The notes beneath the pieces were generated by a model. That model saw only the letters and a program-made list of their open reading frames with translations, had not been told where the DNA came from and searched no databases. Position numbers and translations under genes: made by a program. This document shows, in pieces, positions 46,017 to 58,800 of a DNA stretch of 64,000 bases (position 1 is its first letter; each line of letters begins with the position of its first letter). This DNA comes from Paramacrobiotus metropolitanus (taxonomy: Eukaryota > Tardigrada > Eutardigrada > Parachela > Macrobiotidae): assembly GCF_019649055.1 (NCBI RefSeq), contig NW_026570306.1, forward strand, positions 558,001 to 622,000, given 5' to 3'.

Positions 46017-46952
46017 TCAGTTTACGCAGTGCGCTGTATGCAGTTGCTGGAAGACTTCCTTAATGGTTTCCACCGAGTCTTGCCCACATTTCTCAATCAC
46101 TTGGCTCCCGCGGGGCCCGTTAATGCCTTCCTCGATAGCCTTGAACCGCCTAAAGGAAACATTGAGAATCTATGTGTTAATCATGCCATTACGATGTGGT
46201 TACTAATTCATCAGAATATGAAAAACACTGATTACAAAATAAAAAAGGTGTAACCAGAAGGTGATGACCGAGGTGACGATATCCGCCGAAAAGGGCCAAC
46301 CTACCCGCAGATATTCTGGCGGGCGACGGTTGCATTCGGATTTTTATCGTGAAAATCAGACGGCGGGATAAAGCAACAGTCCATAAATGGCCCGCGACTG
46401 CGTTTAAAACAGTGGTCCACTGCACGAAAGAATTTCACCGCCGAGATTGTGGTATCGCACACCCTAGCCATGGCTAAGCGCAGCTCGGAAAAATACCATC
46501 CGTCGTAAAGTTTCTTCCGGATATTATAAGCGTCGGGGCACTGATCGTACAGATTGCTGACACAGTGCCCGCTATCGTTGGACCACCTGCAATTATTCCG
46601 TATCCACACTGAAGAGAGCTGTATTTTATTAACCTGTGACTCAGCGTTACTGTTTTTTCGTAAGGGTTTTGAACGGGGTCTTTATAAGATACAATATTCA
46701 GTGATTTTTGCCTGTACAAACTCACCGGCAATATGCGTCGCCCAACGGGCGGTCGTCCCGAACAACCTGCGTGGTCATATTGGGCCAGGATGAGTTGGGC
46801 TCCCGACCCATCAAGCGATTTGCGACGGAACGTGATTGGCGATATAAAGTCTCGCATTGCTGATCCAGTTCGGCGCAGGTCTCGTCGGCATCAGCGTAGC
46901 TCCACAGCGTTGACGCAATTGCCAGAAAAGTCATTAAAAGCCGGCAATCCAT
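46017..46952 (-). CDS. Cysteine-rich secreted protein 3 (213 aa, three exons, minus strand)
   Basis: Exons on the minus strand are 46952-46726, 46586-46305 and 46149-46017, with GT-AG introns at the same positions and phases as Cys-rich gene 1. Exon 2 is exactly 282 nt in both genes. The signal peptide (M-D-C-R-L-L-M-T-F-L) is followed by D-E-T-C, Q-Q-C, A-Y-C; then G-H-C, Q-C, V-C, H-C, D-C-C, N-I-C; then the third-exon box E-K-C-G-Q-D-S-V-E-T-I-K and a final Cys. The ATG chosen starts the signal peptide. It is inverted relative to copies 1 and 2 and appears intact. Predicted to be secreted; function unknown. Confidence 0.8.
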
Positions 46953-48237
46953 GCTGTCAAAACAGTACAGCCTTAGTCTACGTGTAGCTCGTTGCAAAAT
47001 GCTGACAAGCTAATATGCAGTTGCTTTCAGCATGTGATTTTTACTTATGTAGTGTGCTCCAGGCTGACTGCAGCATAAACCAAGATGCTACAGATACAAC
47101 TTTCTGTGTAAGATTATTTAAACGATAAGCTGCCGGTGTTGTTCAGTGATAAAATTTTCACTGCAAATATTAACGACCCCGAAACCCGACTCGAACCTGA
47201 GAAATCGAACCCTGAGAAATCGTGTCGAAACCTGAGAAATCGTTAAAGCACATAGTTATGTTATGTACGAGTGAAACGAGAATGTTAGTAACGCTGCGTA
47301 GGCAAAGAATCGCCTGTATCGTCTGCACTCGTATGTATCGTCTGTATCGTTTACAGTGCGACTGATTTTCGCTGTTACGTAGATTTTGGTAGAGCTGAAA
47401 ACGATGAAAGGTCATGGCACGGCTAGACCGACCGGTCGAGTATGCTCATACGTGGAAAACGTATACATTGGCCATAACGAACGAGACGATAATGCAAGTC
47501 GGGAATTGTTATTGAGGAAATAAATCAGACTGGCAATCGTGTGTCAGAAAGCGAGAAGCAGCGGTATAAGCAGGCAACAAGTGAAGAGGTACATCAGACC
47601 TTCAATCAGACTGAGGGAGGTCATGCTGTAACGTAATAGCGGACGGCTGCGAGGACTGCAACGAGTGTCAACTGGTGATGTGCCGAGCTGAGTGCAACGG
47701 ATCATAATTTCTTACCTGTTGTTAGAAACACCGGTAGTTTAAGGTTAATAACCAGCTGCAACTTATTTCTGTGATTATCACCCAAAGGTTTTTAGACATC
47801 ACATTATAAATCACAAAGAGCAGAATTGATACCTTCAGAATGTGGAATGGTTGCGGTCATTGAAAACGCATTCCCAGTTGCTGTATTTCATTGCCAAGAC
47901 CTGTAGTAGACACTCGTAGGATCAGTGTCGTTCTTCGATAGCACTGTTTAACCATGTGCCTACTTCTCGCAACAATTTGATATATGCTCGGCCAACAACA
48001 CCAAAAGTTTTAAAAAGCTGCTGTTGTAAGCTATTACCCCGGCTGCGTGTATAGAGCGCAACCGCCACTCCGATCTCCCACTCCGCCTCCTTTAGCGAGA
48101 ACTTTTCTTTTCTGTGTTTCCTGTGGAAAGAAGTGTTTCCCCCTCTCCCCCGCCTCATACTGGTCTCTCAGAATCACCACGAGTAAAATGGGAAGATCTA
48201 AACATGGTTGTTTGGCTTGTTTCTGTTCATGTGTACC
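46953..48237. other. Intergenic
   Basis: ACCTGAGAAATCG occurs three times at 47200-47243. The minus-strand frame 47922-48158 has no supporting feature. Confidence 0.5.
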
Positions 48238-48580
48238 TATATAAGGGGAAAAATGTGTCTAGCCGAACCAATCCCTTGCAATTCTGATGTAAGCCAGCTG
48301 GTGGTTTACGTTGTGGCTGCACAGCGTTTTATGTTAAGCGCTGCTATTAAGGCTGTGCGGCATTCACGGTACATGTGGTATTAACTGCACCAGGCAGGTC
48401 CGGGCTATAATACAGTTTTAGCCTGTTTACCTGCAGTTGTACGCTGCTTACCTGTTATCAGTACCTGCAATCTTAATAGCAGCGCTTTACATGAAACACT
48501 GTCGAAACGTAAACCATCAGCTGGCTTACATCAGAAGTACAAGGGATTGGTTCGACTAGACACATTTTTCCCCTATATAT
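48238..48580. mobile_element. Long hairpin (foldback) element
   Basis: The first ~115 bp (AGGGGAAAAATGTGTCTAG at 48245 onward, through GATGTAAGCCAGCTG) is mirrored by the last ~110 bp (CTAGACACATTTTTCCCCT, to 48575) with few mismatches. Only a ~110-bp spacer separates the arms. It is flanked by TATATA on both sides, so a TA-type target is possible. The element is non-coding. Confidence 0.8.
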
Positions 48581-48782
48581 ATTTTTTTGCTTGACTCAGG
48601 TTGACTGATTAACGTCTGTTTCTTAATAGCATTTTTGCCCACAATTTGCTCCTGCTTTCCATCGTGCAACTCGTTATGTAATCTTTGTGCGTTGTCCACT
48701 GCTGTAAACGGCGTTCCTAAATCGCACGAAGACATATCAACATTTTTAGTATTCATAGAAACATGTGTCAAGTTGCGAAATA

Positions 48783-49048
48783 CCGTATTTTTCGAATTTA
48801 AAGCCTTCTCCAAAATTGAAGCCTTCTCTATCGTATAAGCCTTCCCCCCCACCTTAATTCGAAAATTTAGTAGCCTCCTCAGTATCAGAAGCCTCTCTCT
48901 ATACACGGTGTATAGCAATTACGCTAGTTTAAAGGCTTTGAAAATTTAAAAGCCTCCTCCACAATATAAGCCTCCTCTGCTGTATAAGCCTCTCCCCAGG
49001 CACCTTTGAAAATTTAGAAGCCCAGGGCTTCTAATTCAAAAAATACGG
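48783..49048. mobile_element. TA-flanked MITE with CCGTATTTTT ends
   Basis: Left end CCGTATTTTTCGAATTTAA and right end AATTCAAAAAATACGG are inverted copies over about 25 bp with three mismatches. TA lies directly outside both ends (48781-48782, 49049-49050), the target duplication of Tc1/mariner-type elements. The interior is a run of degenerate AAAATTTAGAAGCCTCC / ATAAGCCTCCTC units. Length 266 bp, non-coding. Confidence 0.75.
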
Positions 49049-49050
49049 TA

Positions 49051-50771
49051 TTCGCTGGTTCTTCTTCTTCCGCATTCCTGGCTGCTGATCCGGCTTTGAC
49101 TCTGCTGCTGGTGACATTAGACTACTGTCTCCACGCATGTCACATCCCAGGCTACAAACATGGCAACTCGAGCTCCGGTGGAAAAAATGAATTCATCTTC
49201 CAATGGGGTGGCTCAAATGCAGGATGGCTGGGTGCATCAGGTTCCTGACAACCAGGTTCGTCTTTGTTGTCTGATGTCCGGCAACCGTGAAATGAGCCGT
49301 GACCGCGTTTCACCACTCTGACAACGTGCGGTAAGCAGTACGTTTTATTCCTCAGCCCCTATACTTCGCCCTACAAATACCGGTATATTCGTACTGTATA
49401 ATACTCTGTACAATACACACAGCATTTTAAAGGCTGTCCATTCAAAAGTTCTTTAACGCCTCTGAAAGGTTACCAGTACCAAAAGTACATGGCTTTAGTA
49501 ACCTGAGATTTTAAGCTGGATCATTTAAGTTTTTGGGAGGGAATAGGTGGCTGTGAACTGATTGCAAAACCAGGCAACACAAAAGTCGCCTCACGTTCAT
49601 GTGGACAAATTTCTTTTTGTGAGACCGTCCGTTTGAGCGACTGCAAGAAGGTTTTAAGTTTTAATTCTTGTACGTCTGCACACACAATCCGGGCTCAGAC
49701 TCAATCCACGGCAGCAGGTTTCGAACAGACTAGCCATTAAGTACTCTTTTTATTTACAGAGTACATGAAAATCCTCTGCAACGCCGATCGAGGATTTTCA
49801 TATATGTACTCCGCAGATGAAAATTCATGGAAATAAAAAAATACCATGCTAACACGCATAGAAGTGACAATATGCAGAGCTTGTATGGTATGCTGGTTCA
49901 GTGGTTAGCATGGTATACATATCCAGTATTTCCACATGTCTCAGGTACTTTATCAAACATTTATTCCTTAATAGTTCATTTGTATTGCTGAAGTAAAACA
50001 ATTTTAATTCTAGTGAATAAAAATTTTGTTCACCCCCGCTGCTGATTAAATCAATACGAAAAGTATTCAGTTGCGTATAGGATACTTAGAGACAAGAATG
50101 CTCCTGATTCCTGAATAACCGCTCTTCGGCTCTTTTGCACATACCGCACAAGAACAGATATCTGCTGCATCATATTCCTTCCGTAATTTTTTACGCGTCA
50201 CAATTGTGCCTATTTTTAGGAATGGCCATACATGCAACCTATACGTCAGGATTGTCTCTGAACGCTTATAAACCAAAAGCCGACTGTCAGACGTGAACAT
50301 AAAGATGAACAATGCTGACAGCATTAAGAACAGCTCATTATGGTGATGGTGATACCTCTTTAGCAGAACCGGGGCTGCCGCAACCGGCAAATCGATTCCA
50401 CTGTCAGGCGGAAGTCAACCAGGCTCGCTGTGTACATATACGGTGATTACATGATGTACATCGATAGTTTTTCTACCCGGAAGATTGTCCTCCGCGGCCG
50501 ACTAATGCCAGACCGTGTGAAGAGCATCCATTATGGCATCCGGCTTATCGCGGCCATTTGCCACGGGCTATAGATTCAGCGGTATTATGTCAATCCAGGT
50601 GGGACCGTTCTTCGGCTAATGCGGCGCTCCATTGAACACGTTACAGCCGCAGCAGGTAGAGTAGCGGCGTTGAGATTTATCCTTCGTGTTAACTGTATTT
50701 ACCGGTTTGAATTACGCTTGTGCTGCACAGCTGATATTATTCATTATGCAACTTTAGGTAACAGCGAAGTC
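49051..50771. other. Intergenic upstream of four-TM gene 6
   Basis: Apart from the hairpins at 49756-49912, nothing was recognised. The frame 50619-50771 continuing into the next gene lacks a clear start and is taken as UTR. Confidence 0.5.
49756..49912. repeat. Two neighbouring hairpins
   Basis: ATGAAAATCCTC (from about 49765) is mirrored by GAGGATTTTCAT (to about 49801). ATACCATGCTAAC (about 49840) is mirrored by GTTAGCATGGTAT (about 49903-49915). They may be ends of an old inverted-repeat element. Confidence 0.6.
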
Positions 50772-53317
50772 ATGTCATTGCAGAAATACGGCAGTGTGCA
50801 GAAATTCGGCAGTCTGCAGAAATTCGGCAGTCTGCATACATTCGGAAGTGTGCAGACGGATATGAGCCGGACAGGGCTGCGGTATATTCCAAAAGGACAC
50901 GATCGGTTGCTGGTGATGTCGATTTCGGAAGTCCTCCTGGGCGCCCTGGTGTTCTCCTTTAACCTGTATAATATTTTTTTCGGTAAGAAAATAACAATTT
51001 TCTTTTGCACTTATCAGAGATAAATATCTAACAATACTGTGTTGTTCGAACTTGGTGCAAAGGCAGGTATAACGAGGGCACCCAACCTATTTTGATTAAA
51101 GTCAGTTGCCCTTTGGTGTTAGTCGTGAGACAAAATACGGTGCAGCTGCTGCGGCACTGCTTACATAACTGCACAGTCCACTCATTTTTATTGAACATAT
51201 TCTTTTTTTTATCATTTTTACAAATTTGTAGTATAATATTTGTGGGACACTCCTGATCCCCGTCCTTGTACAGCACATGCCAGATTTATATTGGCAACAA
51301 TTTTTTAACGAGTTACCGTAATTTGTGGTAGTTACGTAGGTATTCTGATGCGACATTGCCCAAGTCTGATACATTGCAAATACACAATAAATGTGAATGG
51401 TAAGGCACTGGTAGCAGTCCTCACCAGCTAGGCCAAAGAGCTGGAAAACAGCTTTGGCAGTGTGCGGATTCCCCGTGCGTTTGTCATACGAGCCATGCCT
51501 ACTTTGCTAATGTTGTTTTCCCGTACACCAGCTTTCCGATCTAGGGTACTTTGAACAGGAACCTAAATAATATCGGCCCAGCAATATCAGCCCAGCAGTT
51601 CAGTTACCGCCAGTTAAAATACAGTAAAACGGTAACTAATTTGTTTGGTTCGTCTCGAACGAATGACGATTCGTTATTGTCATAAACCGTAAAATGGCCC
51701 GCGTAAGATATTCGCGTAAGTATCTGCGGGACCGGCCAATGCGCTTCAGTGGACGCCGTGTTTCTGCACATGTATTTTATTGATTTATGTTGCACCCAGA
51801 ACCTCATGGTGGTACAATAATATTCCGTATTTTACAGGTACATCCGCTCTGATTTTACGTAGAAGTATAAGCACTTTTCAGTACGTAGAAGTACTGTTCC
51901 AGTTATTTTATTGACTGTATTCGTGGTATATTGGTATATCACATGTAAACAAGATAATGCACACACAATCCCGACTGGTCCCCGACCAGTAAAAGGAATT
52001 ACGTAGGTGTATCGCATAACTGCTGCTTAAGAAAAGCCGGTACGCTAATCTGTAGCCCGCTTTTTCTTCCAATAAGCGGTGGCATTCATCGGTTCCTGTC
52101 GCCGTTAGAGGATCATGATGCTTAAAACATGATGCAGTTGATTGTTTTACGGAAATCTGTGCCGTACGTTATTTATTGATTCTGTTCGTACAGGCGCCCT
52201 GCAGCACGCTCCCGGCTATCCTCTGATACACAGCGTCGTTTTCGTGACCTCACTACCGTCCTACGTGATGCAAGTGGTTTCCGGCTGCCGCGGGGTCATG
52301 GCCTGTAGGCGAGCGGTAAAGGGGTTCTTCCCGGAACCCCTGGATCGCTATCTGCCGGTTGTCTGCTGTAATCCCTGCCTGGCCGCCTGGCACTGTCTGT
52401 ATATGGGATGTGCGCTCATAGTCTGGATATATGTCAAAAATCAGGTGAGGAACATTTAATTAATTTTCCATTATAAGTTACGTACTATTTTGCAAACTTT
52501 CTCGGCTACGTTAAGTACAGATCTGTACCATCACTATACTGTAGATATAAAAATAACTGATGCTTCGTTCTGACGCCTATCGCGCTGAACAAGCAGTTTT
52601 CTATTAAACCAGTGCTACTCATGCACACTGGTGCTCATGTTGTAAAGCAAAATGTTCGCGGGTTGTTTTCTCAAATTTTTTGACCGGGGACTCGACTGGC
52701 CGGTATTCCCGTTTTCCACTCCTAAATTTCCTTTCCGATACCGCATGTCAAAAATTTATTACAGGTTTCTTGGTGGTGTAAGCTGGCTGCAGCCGACAAA
52801 CGAAAGTATCACTTAATTTGTACAAAGAACAGGTTAACAGCTGATGGTTGTAGGCGCTAGGCAATCGATGCCGGAAACCTGCGATTTGGCGGCGTAAAAT
52901 AACGACCTAGGTTCTTAGTTTGCGTTTTCTGTTTTAATGTTTTATACTGTACTTCGCCAGTCACCTTATAAGGCTTATATACGTAGTCTTTCAAACAGAT
53001 TAAATTATGAACAGAATGAGGTTAAGCTTTTGTAGGGCAGTCGCCCGTAATAATGGAAAGGTCAGGGGATTCTTCCCAAAAACTGAATTGGTTTTACGCT
53101 GTAGCCTTTGCAGGTGGATACGGTAGATCACGTGATGATGGCTGTGTTCGTGGTGCTGACCGTCGGCTGTGTGGTGGTGGATGTCTATTCCATGAAAATC
53201 ATCCAGCGTATGAGCGACGAACTGCGATCGGATGAGCCGGAACGAAAACTACGCGAAGCGCACGAACTACTCCGCACATCCGCTTCGGTAACCACCATGC
53301 AGACGGTGCAGGAATGA
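50772..53317 (+). CDS. Four-transmembrane family protein 6 (221 aa, three exons) with N-terminal repeats
   Basis: Exons 50772-50982, 52194-52444 and 53114-53317 stay in frame. Exon 1 has an N-terminal extension absent from the other members: four to five copies of a hexapeptide S-[L/V]-Q-K-[F/Y]-G encoded by an 18-bp tandem repeat (CAGAAATTCGGCAGTCTG). It then joins the family pattern Y-I-P-K-G-H-D-R, a membrane span and N-L-Y-N-I-F-F-G before a phase-1 intron. Exon 2 gives spans 2 and 3 and is split from span 4 by an extra phase-0 intron not seen in the other genes. Exon 3 gives span 4 (V-F-V-V-L-T-V-G-C-V-V-V-D-V) and a charged tail. Identity to the other members is low but architecture is conserved. 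An in-frame upstream region to 50619 is open, but this ATG begins the repeats. Confidence 0.75.
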
Positions 53318-54817
53318 CGGTTCTTCGCTGATGGGCACCATAACAATCTTGCCGGTACGTGAAGATGCCAATGAAAAGAAACGCTTCAAAGCAACTGGAC
53401 AACTGATCTCACGGAGATTTCCTCAAGATTGCAGCTCATCCAGAAGTGTGCTCTTCATTTTACTGCCCCATCCGCATAGTAATTTTGATAAGCCTGTACG
53501 ATACACGCTCTTACCAGTGTGATGGATGGTCTGGTGCCGGTTTTGTTTGGGATTTCTTGTGCCAGTTCATCTGTCTATCAGTCAGCGTGCAACCACGCTG
53601 TGACCTTTGTGTTATTTTTAATATTATTTTATACCTGTCAGCCTTTCGCTGACCCTCTATTGAATATTGATTTTACGTACCACTACTTTCAAACCTGAAA
53701 AATTAGAATTTTCTACGAGTGATGATGATACGAGTACACCGTATTTTGCCATTACCAAGTTACCGTAAATGAATGCCAGCAGAAGCCGGTTACGCATTTT
53801 ACAGACAGCTTTAAACACAAGGCATGTAAACCGCGCACAGAACTGCATAACGGATTCGTAGTGGAATGGCTAGTCTAGCTCTTATAAGTGGTGGCTATTA
53901 CACTTACACTGAATTTCAATCAAGATAAAAAAATTTAATGTATTTGTTTTTTATGCTTACGCTTCGTGCTACAGACTACAGTTAAGTTATATTTGTAAAG
54001 TATGGCCCCTGCATTTTTGTTCTGGCTGCTCTGATAATTGGATTGTTTATTAACAGTAAAATTTTCCTTAATTTCTTATTTTTTCCTAACGGTGTCCGAT
54101 GACGCGTACACAGTGTGTAGTTAGGTAGGGCGGAGTTGTGAACAAAAATTACTTGTTATTTTCTACTGCGTCTAAATCGTATGTGCTGTAATATCCACGG
54201 ATTTGCTGCAACATACGGACGCGTATAAATATTCTTTTAAACAGTCAGGACGAAGTTGACGGGTTTCATCTGATGAGATTAAATCAAAAAGACAAGTCAG
54301 CATTTCAAACAGACGTCGGCGCTGACAAATCCGATATAGGCTGGCCGGCAACACTAACCATCTACATACTCTGTATATCAACACCGGCAACGGCTGTAAT
54401 CGGCCGCTCCTCAGCAAAAATCCCTCGATTACTCACCGCAAATACTGCACACCACCGCTAACAGAACGCACACGTTCAAACTGACAAAATGTATCAGACT
54501 ATCAGTCTATGTTTGGCAGATGCGTAAGAAATAATTATCATCCGGTGCTAACTACTTAGTACGTTTTCCGTTTTCCGCTCTTTTTGTCAGCTTTTTCAAG
54601 TCAATACTGTAGAAAATATTGTATGCTTAATTATGGATGACCTTACGGAATTACTCCTTGAAGTACAGTTATTAGTACTTCAAGATCATTTCTATTAAGC
54701 GAATAAAATAATTTCCAAAAACTTATAAAGGCCTCCTGATAACGGATTTTTCCAGAATTTCGTAGAGTGGTTTTCATTGATTTTATTCCATGTGGAGAAT
54801 ATTCGCATGACGCAGCG
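53318..54817. other. Intergenic, nothing recognised
   Basis: Short frames only, on both strands. Confidence 0.5.
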
Positions 54818-55123
54818 ATGGAGCAGAAAATGGTGTTCTTTATCGTGTGGCTGGTCAGTTTTCTCATCTGCCTGATTTTCCTCTTCACCTTCTTGTATTT
54901 TTATTGCGACGGGACGTCAGCCTACGTGGCCACGCCCATCGTCCTGGTGTGCCTGTTGGTGTTGTCCGTCGGCGCCGCGGGATGCTGTCCGGACTCGGCC
55001 AACGGGGCGTTTCAGTGCCTCCATGAATCGTGCTGTTGCCGGTGTCAAGCCGATGACGAAAAGAGCTCCAAAAACTCCGCAACATCCGCTGACTCCACCC
55101 CGACAAACGTCCAGGAGGTTTAA
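54818..55123 (+). CDS. Small two-transmembrane, Cys-rich-tail protein (101 aa)
   Basis: The first in-frame ATG is 54818; the open frame extends 17 codons further upstream without another ATG. A strongly hydrophobic segment occupies residues about 5-28 (V-F-F-I-V-W-L-V-S-F-L-I-C-L-I-F-L) and a second about 38-55. A Cys-rich juxtamembrane patch (G-C-C-P, E-S-C-C-C-R-C) and a Ser/Thr-rich tail follow. Clustered juxtamembrane cysteines often carry palmitate; here that is only inferred. No homology to the four-TM family is evident beyond size and location, and it could be the last exon of a longer gene. An AATAAA lies at 55542-55547. Confidence 0.6.
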   Translation: MEQKMVFFIVWLVSFLICLIFLFTFLYFYCDGTSAYVATPIVLVCLLVLSVGAAGCCPDSANGAFQCLHESCCCRCQADDEKSSKNSATSADSTPTNVQEV

Positions 55124-55835
55124 AATAATCAGGAATTAATCGACAATTTTTTGGAATCTCATTTTGTGGATGGATTTAGTGGGAGGAATATTCCACAAGA
55201 CTGAAAGTATTTTTTAAGGTTTTTTTCATGAGTGTGCAGTAAATAATAATTTCTCGCCTTCAGATATGAGGCAGCTATATTTTTACACTGATTTATCAAT
55301 ATCTCGCCATTTTTGTTCATTGTTGTCTATGTAGTATGTGATTGTTGTGTTAGTCTTTTATTTTTTTAGCCCTAAAATTTCCTTCAGATATGCGGCAGCT
55401 ATTTTTAATTTTTACCCGGACTTGGAATTTTAATTCGTGTTAATATTTACCGGTACATTGAAGCGATTTATTTAAATTTATTTATATTCATATTTGTTGT
55501 CAAACGCTGCTTATGCGTTTTCGCGAAGTAAAATGTGTTTTAATAAAAACACCCAAAAATCGTACACCGATCATCACACTGGATTCGTTCTCGCGACTTA
55601 TTAATTACCCGCAATATCACGATCATAATTTATATCCAGAACTTCAACACTGTCACAAACATTTATAAAAAAATCTGGGAATTAATTAAACAACAGAAAT
55701 TTAAATTTTTCCAGAATTTTCCCCGTTGTTAAAGATTTCTAGGAAATTAGTTAAAAGAAATTAAAACAAGCGTCACCTATCCACCTAAATTGTGCAACAA
55801 CAAAAAATAAATCCAAAATAAACAACAGCCGCTGT
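55124..55835. other. Convergent 3' flank between the two-TM gene and CPT2
   Basis: AT-rich. It contains AATAAA on the plus strand (55542) and TTTATT on the plus strand near 55465-55490, which reads AATAAA for the minus-strand gene. Confidence 0.6.
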
Positions 55836-58800
55836 TCACTTGGTCATCGGCTGGGGCGGTCGGCTGCTCATCACCTTCATGATCCCGTCAAAGGCCCGCT
55901 GCAGCGCCTGCGTGAACTGGCGTCCATCCCGCGTCTTGGGGAAGTAGAAGGCCACACAGCCCATCCAGTGGTCCATGCACGAGTAGCCCAGTCCGTACCC
56001 GTCGGCCACCACCGGCGCGAACCCGCCCGCCGCGATGGCCGGACTCTGCAGGGTGGACGTCGACAGGATGTTGTGGTTCATGCGCGCGTACGCCGGATCC
56101 GTGAAGATGGGCAGCGACTGGCCTTCCGCTTCGGCCAGCTTGCGCAGGGCGAACAGATGCCGGTCGAAGCCCTGACCTGTTGGATTACACTGCATCACCG
56201 ATAAATTTCTACTATAGGATAAGAGAAAATTCTTGTGCTAGATATGTATTACGAGAATAGATTGTAATAACCGGTAAATTTCTCTCATAAAATCAAACCA
56301 AAAACCGTATAAAATTTTCTAAACTAACCAAAAAGATTGTCCAAGAGCCTGGTAAGATACATCCATTAAAAGGAAGTGCGATAATAATAATTATACATTT
56401 AATATGTTAACTGCCCTTCCCTTTGTGATAGTACATCGGCAAATTTTACCAGTATTTTAACTACACAATATATACTGTACATAATTCATAATCTTTTTGA
56501 CACATATTTACAGTGTCACGGACATTTCAGTAAACGGCTCAAAAACAGAATCTTCGCGATTAAAACACTTCTATGCCGTCACTAAAATTAATGATTGAAT
56601 TTTAACAGTACAAACCACATTGTCCCTATTCCTTTCCGATCGTTTAACACACATTCAAAACTAATTTTTACTGCTGCGTTTTTTGTATCGCCCAGTTTTG
56701 AAAAAATTTTTAATGTTACCGCAAATCGTTTATAAGTCTTAGCCAGCAGAGGTACTGTACTGTTTATGCGTCCTGCAACAGATATCCTCCTTCCCCAGCC
56801 ACTGCACTACGTTATCTCGACACCATGATATGCGTTTCTCCCGCATGCTACGCCGCTAAATTTCCAATATACAGCCAATGTTTGTTGGCACGAAATTAAT
56901 AAATAATAAAGAATAAAGAGATAACTAATTTTTGGAATACTACAGATCGATAAGTAATTTTCCCAAGATTATTCAGCATGTTTTTCAGCTGACGAGGATG
57001 TACAAATTAGTGATATTCACTGCACATCGTCAATGATACTAACCCATGGCCGCCTCTTTGGTTAATTTCCCGTGATCCTGGCTGACATCGCGCAGCGTAT
57101 AGTACAGCTCCGTTTCGTCGCGCAGCGGACTGGTGTCAAAGTACAGCTGGCAGAATTTCTGCGTGAGGGGCGTGGCCGAGCGGATGCACTCGGTGCGGCC
57201 GTGCCGGAAGGCCGCCGTACTGCACGATTCGTACGTCGGCGCCACTTTCCCCTCCGTCAGCTGATAGTACGCCATCTGCAACAATCATCCCCATAGAAAC
57301 ATCCGGGCTTTGTTCCAAACTTAGGACGAAATGTTGTTCTTTAAGAAAAACTACAAAAAATTTATTCCAGAAATTACCGAAAATAAACAAAAAACACCAA
57401 CAATACACAAAAAATATACCTAAAATACGTATACCAAAAGTATGCCAAAAATTACCAAAAATATTCAAATTTTAAACAAAAACCAGGCACTGTCAACATT
57501 CAAAATCTTTGTTTTGGCTTTTTAATTATTTTTCCTTTGTGTCTGTTTGTTTACATTAATTTTGTTCTTTAGCTTTCTTTTTCAATTTTTTTTCTTAAAT
57601 TAAAAATCGAATATACTACTTTATAAACTCTATTGGACCATGGAAAATCGATGCCGAAAACTTGAACGGATTTTACAACAGCCAACGTTTCTGACTGAAC
57701 AGATTCCGTCTATAGAAGCAAATTAAAATTTCGTTCAGAAAACGTTCAGAAACCACATCATTCATCTTTTGACAGCAAAAATTATAACTTCAATAAAGGG
57801 CAATTAAGCTGATATTGCGAAGCATTCAATAACTGCATAAATAAAATACAGGGTGGCATGGGTTTCCCCGCGAGTCTCTCACCTGGAACGCCAACTGTAT
57901 CATGCCATCGGGATAAAAATGGTACTTCTTGATGTCTTCCTTGCCGTATCCGTGATACTCCAGAATGCTCAGATCCAGACCGTTGATGCTCTTCTCGAAG
58001 GTCTCGCGCGCCGCGTGTATTTCACTGCGGATGTTGTCGTTCAGGACGAAATCTGCGGCAGACAAACGACGATAATACTATTTAAATATAAAATTATTGA
58101 CCCGAAAAAATCATATCAGATTCTTATTAAATCAGTCAAATGAATCATGTTATTTTTAAATCAGTTTGTTCTAAATTCAACAGTAAATATTTAATTAAAT
58201 ACGACACCCGAATAAAAACGTTATTTATAAAACGACCGACCTGACAAAATTTCATGTATGATTTTTAGCCATTTTGCAGTGCTCGCAGCGATTATTAGTT
58301 AAAAATAGAAAAAAATCATTTTGATTTTTCATTTAACATTTCGCTTTATTTTGATTCAAAGTGTGAACAAATTAAAAATAGCAGTAACAGATAGAAATAC
58401 GATGCCGCAATGGACCAACCTAGATGGTGCACATGCCGGGTAGGGTCCACGGAGGTGGCCGTCGGGGAGGCCAGGGCGAAATTGTGATTCAGAGCGTCTT
58501 TGTGGATTTCATTGACAAACCGCAGCACCGCTACCCCGTCGCCCCAGGCATGCTCGAAATTGACGCCGGCTCGTCCGGCCGCGTCCACAATCAGCGAAAA
58601 CGACTTGTCGAACCATCTAAGCCCACACACCGGCACTTTAATGAAATCACACGGCAAACGCCGTATGAAACGCATGCTGCTATAATATGTGAAGACTTTC
58701 GTAGGGAAATGGCTAACCATCCACGCCATCTCATACATCGCGTACAAAATCTCAAACAAAGTCTCAACAATAAACAATCTCTGTTTATAAATTAAATATA

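Noticed and set aside
45907-46253. Plus-strand frames of about 100 codons
   Set aside because: They are antisense to the third exon of Cys-rich gene 3, whose C-G-Q-D box and splice sites fit the minus strand.
49888-49914. tRNA-like A-box (GGTTCAGTGGTTAGCA)
   Set aside because: No B-box or cloverleaf follows, and the word is part of an inverted repeat.
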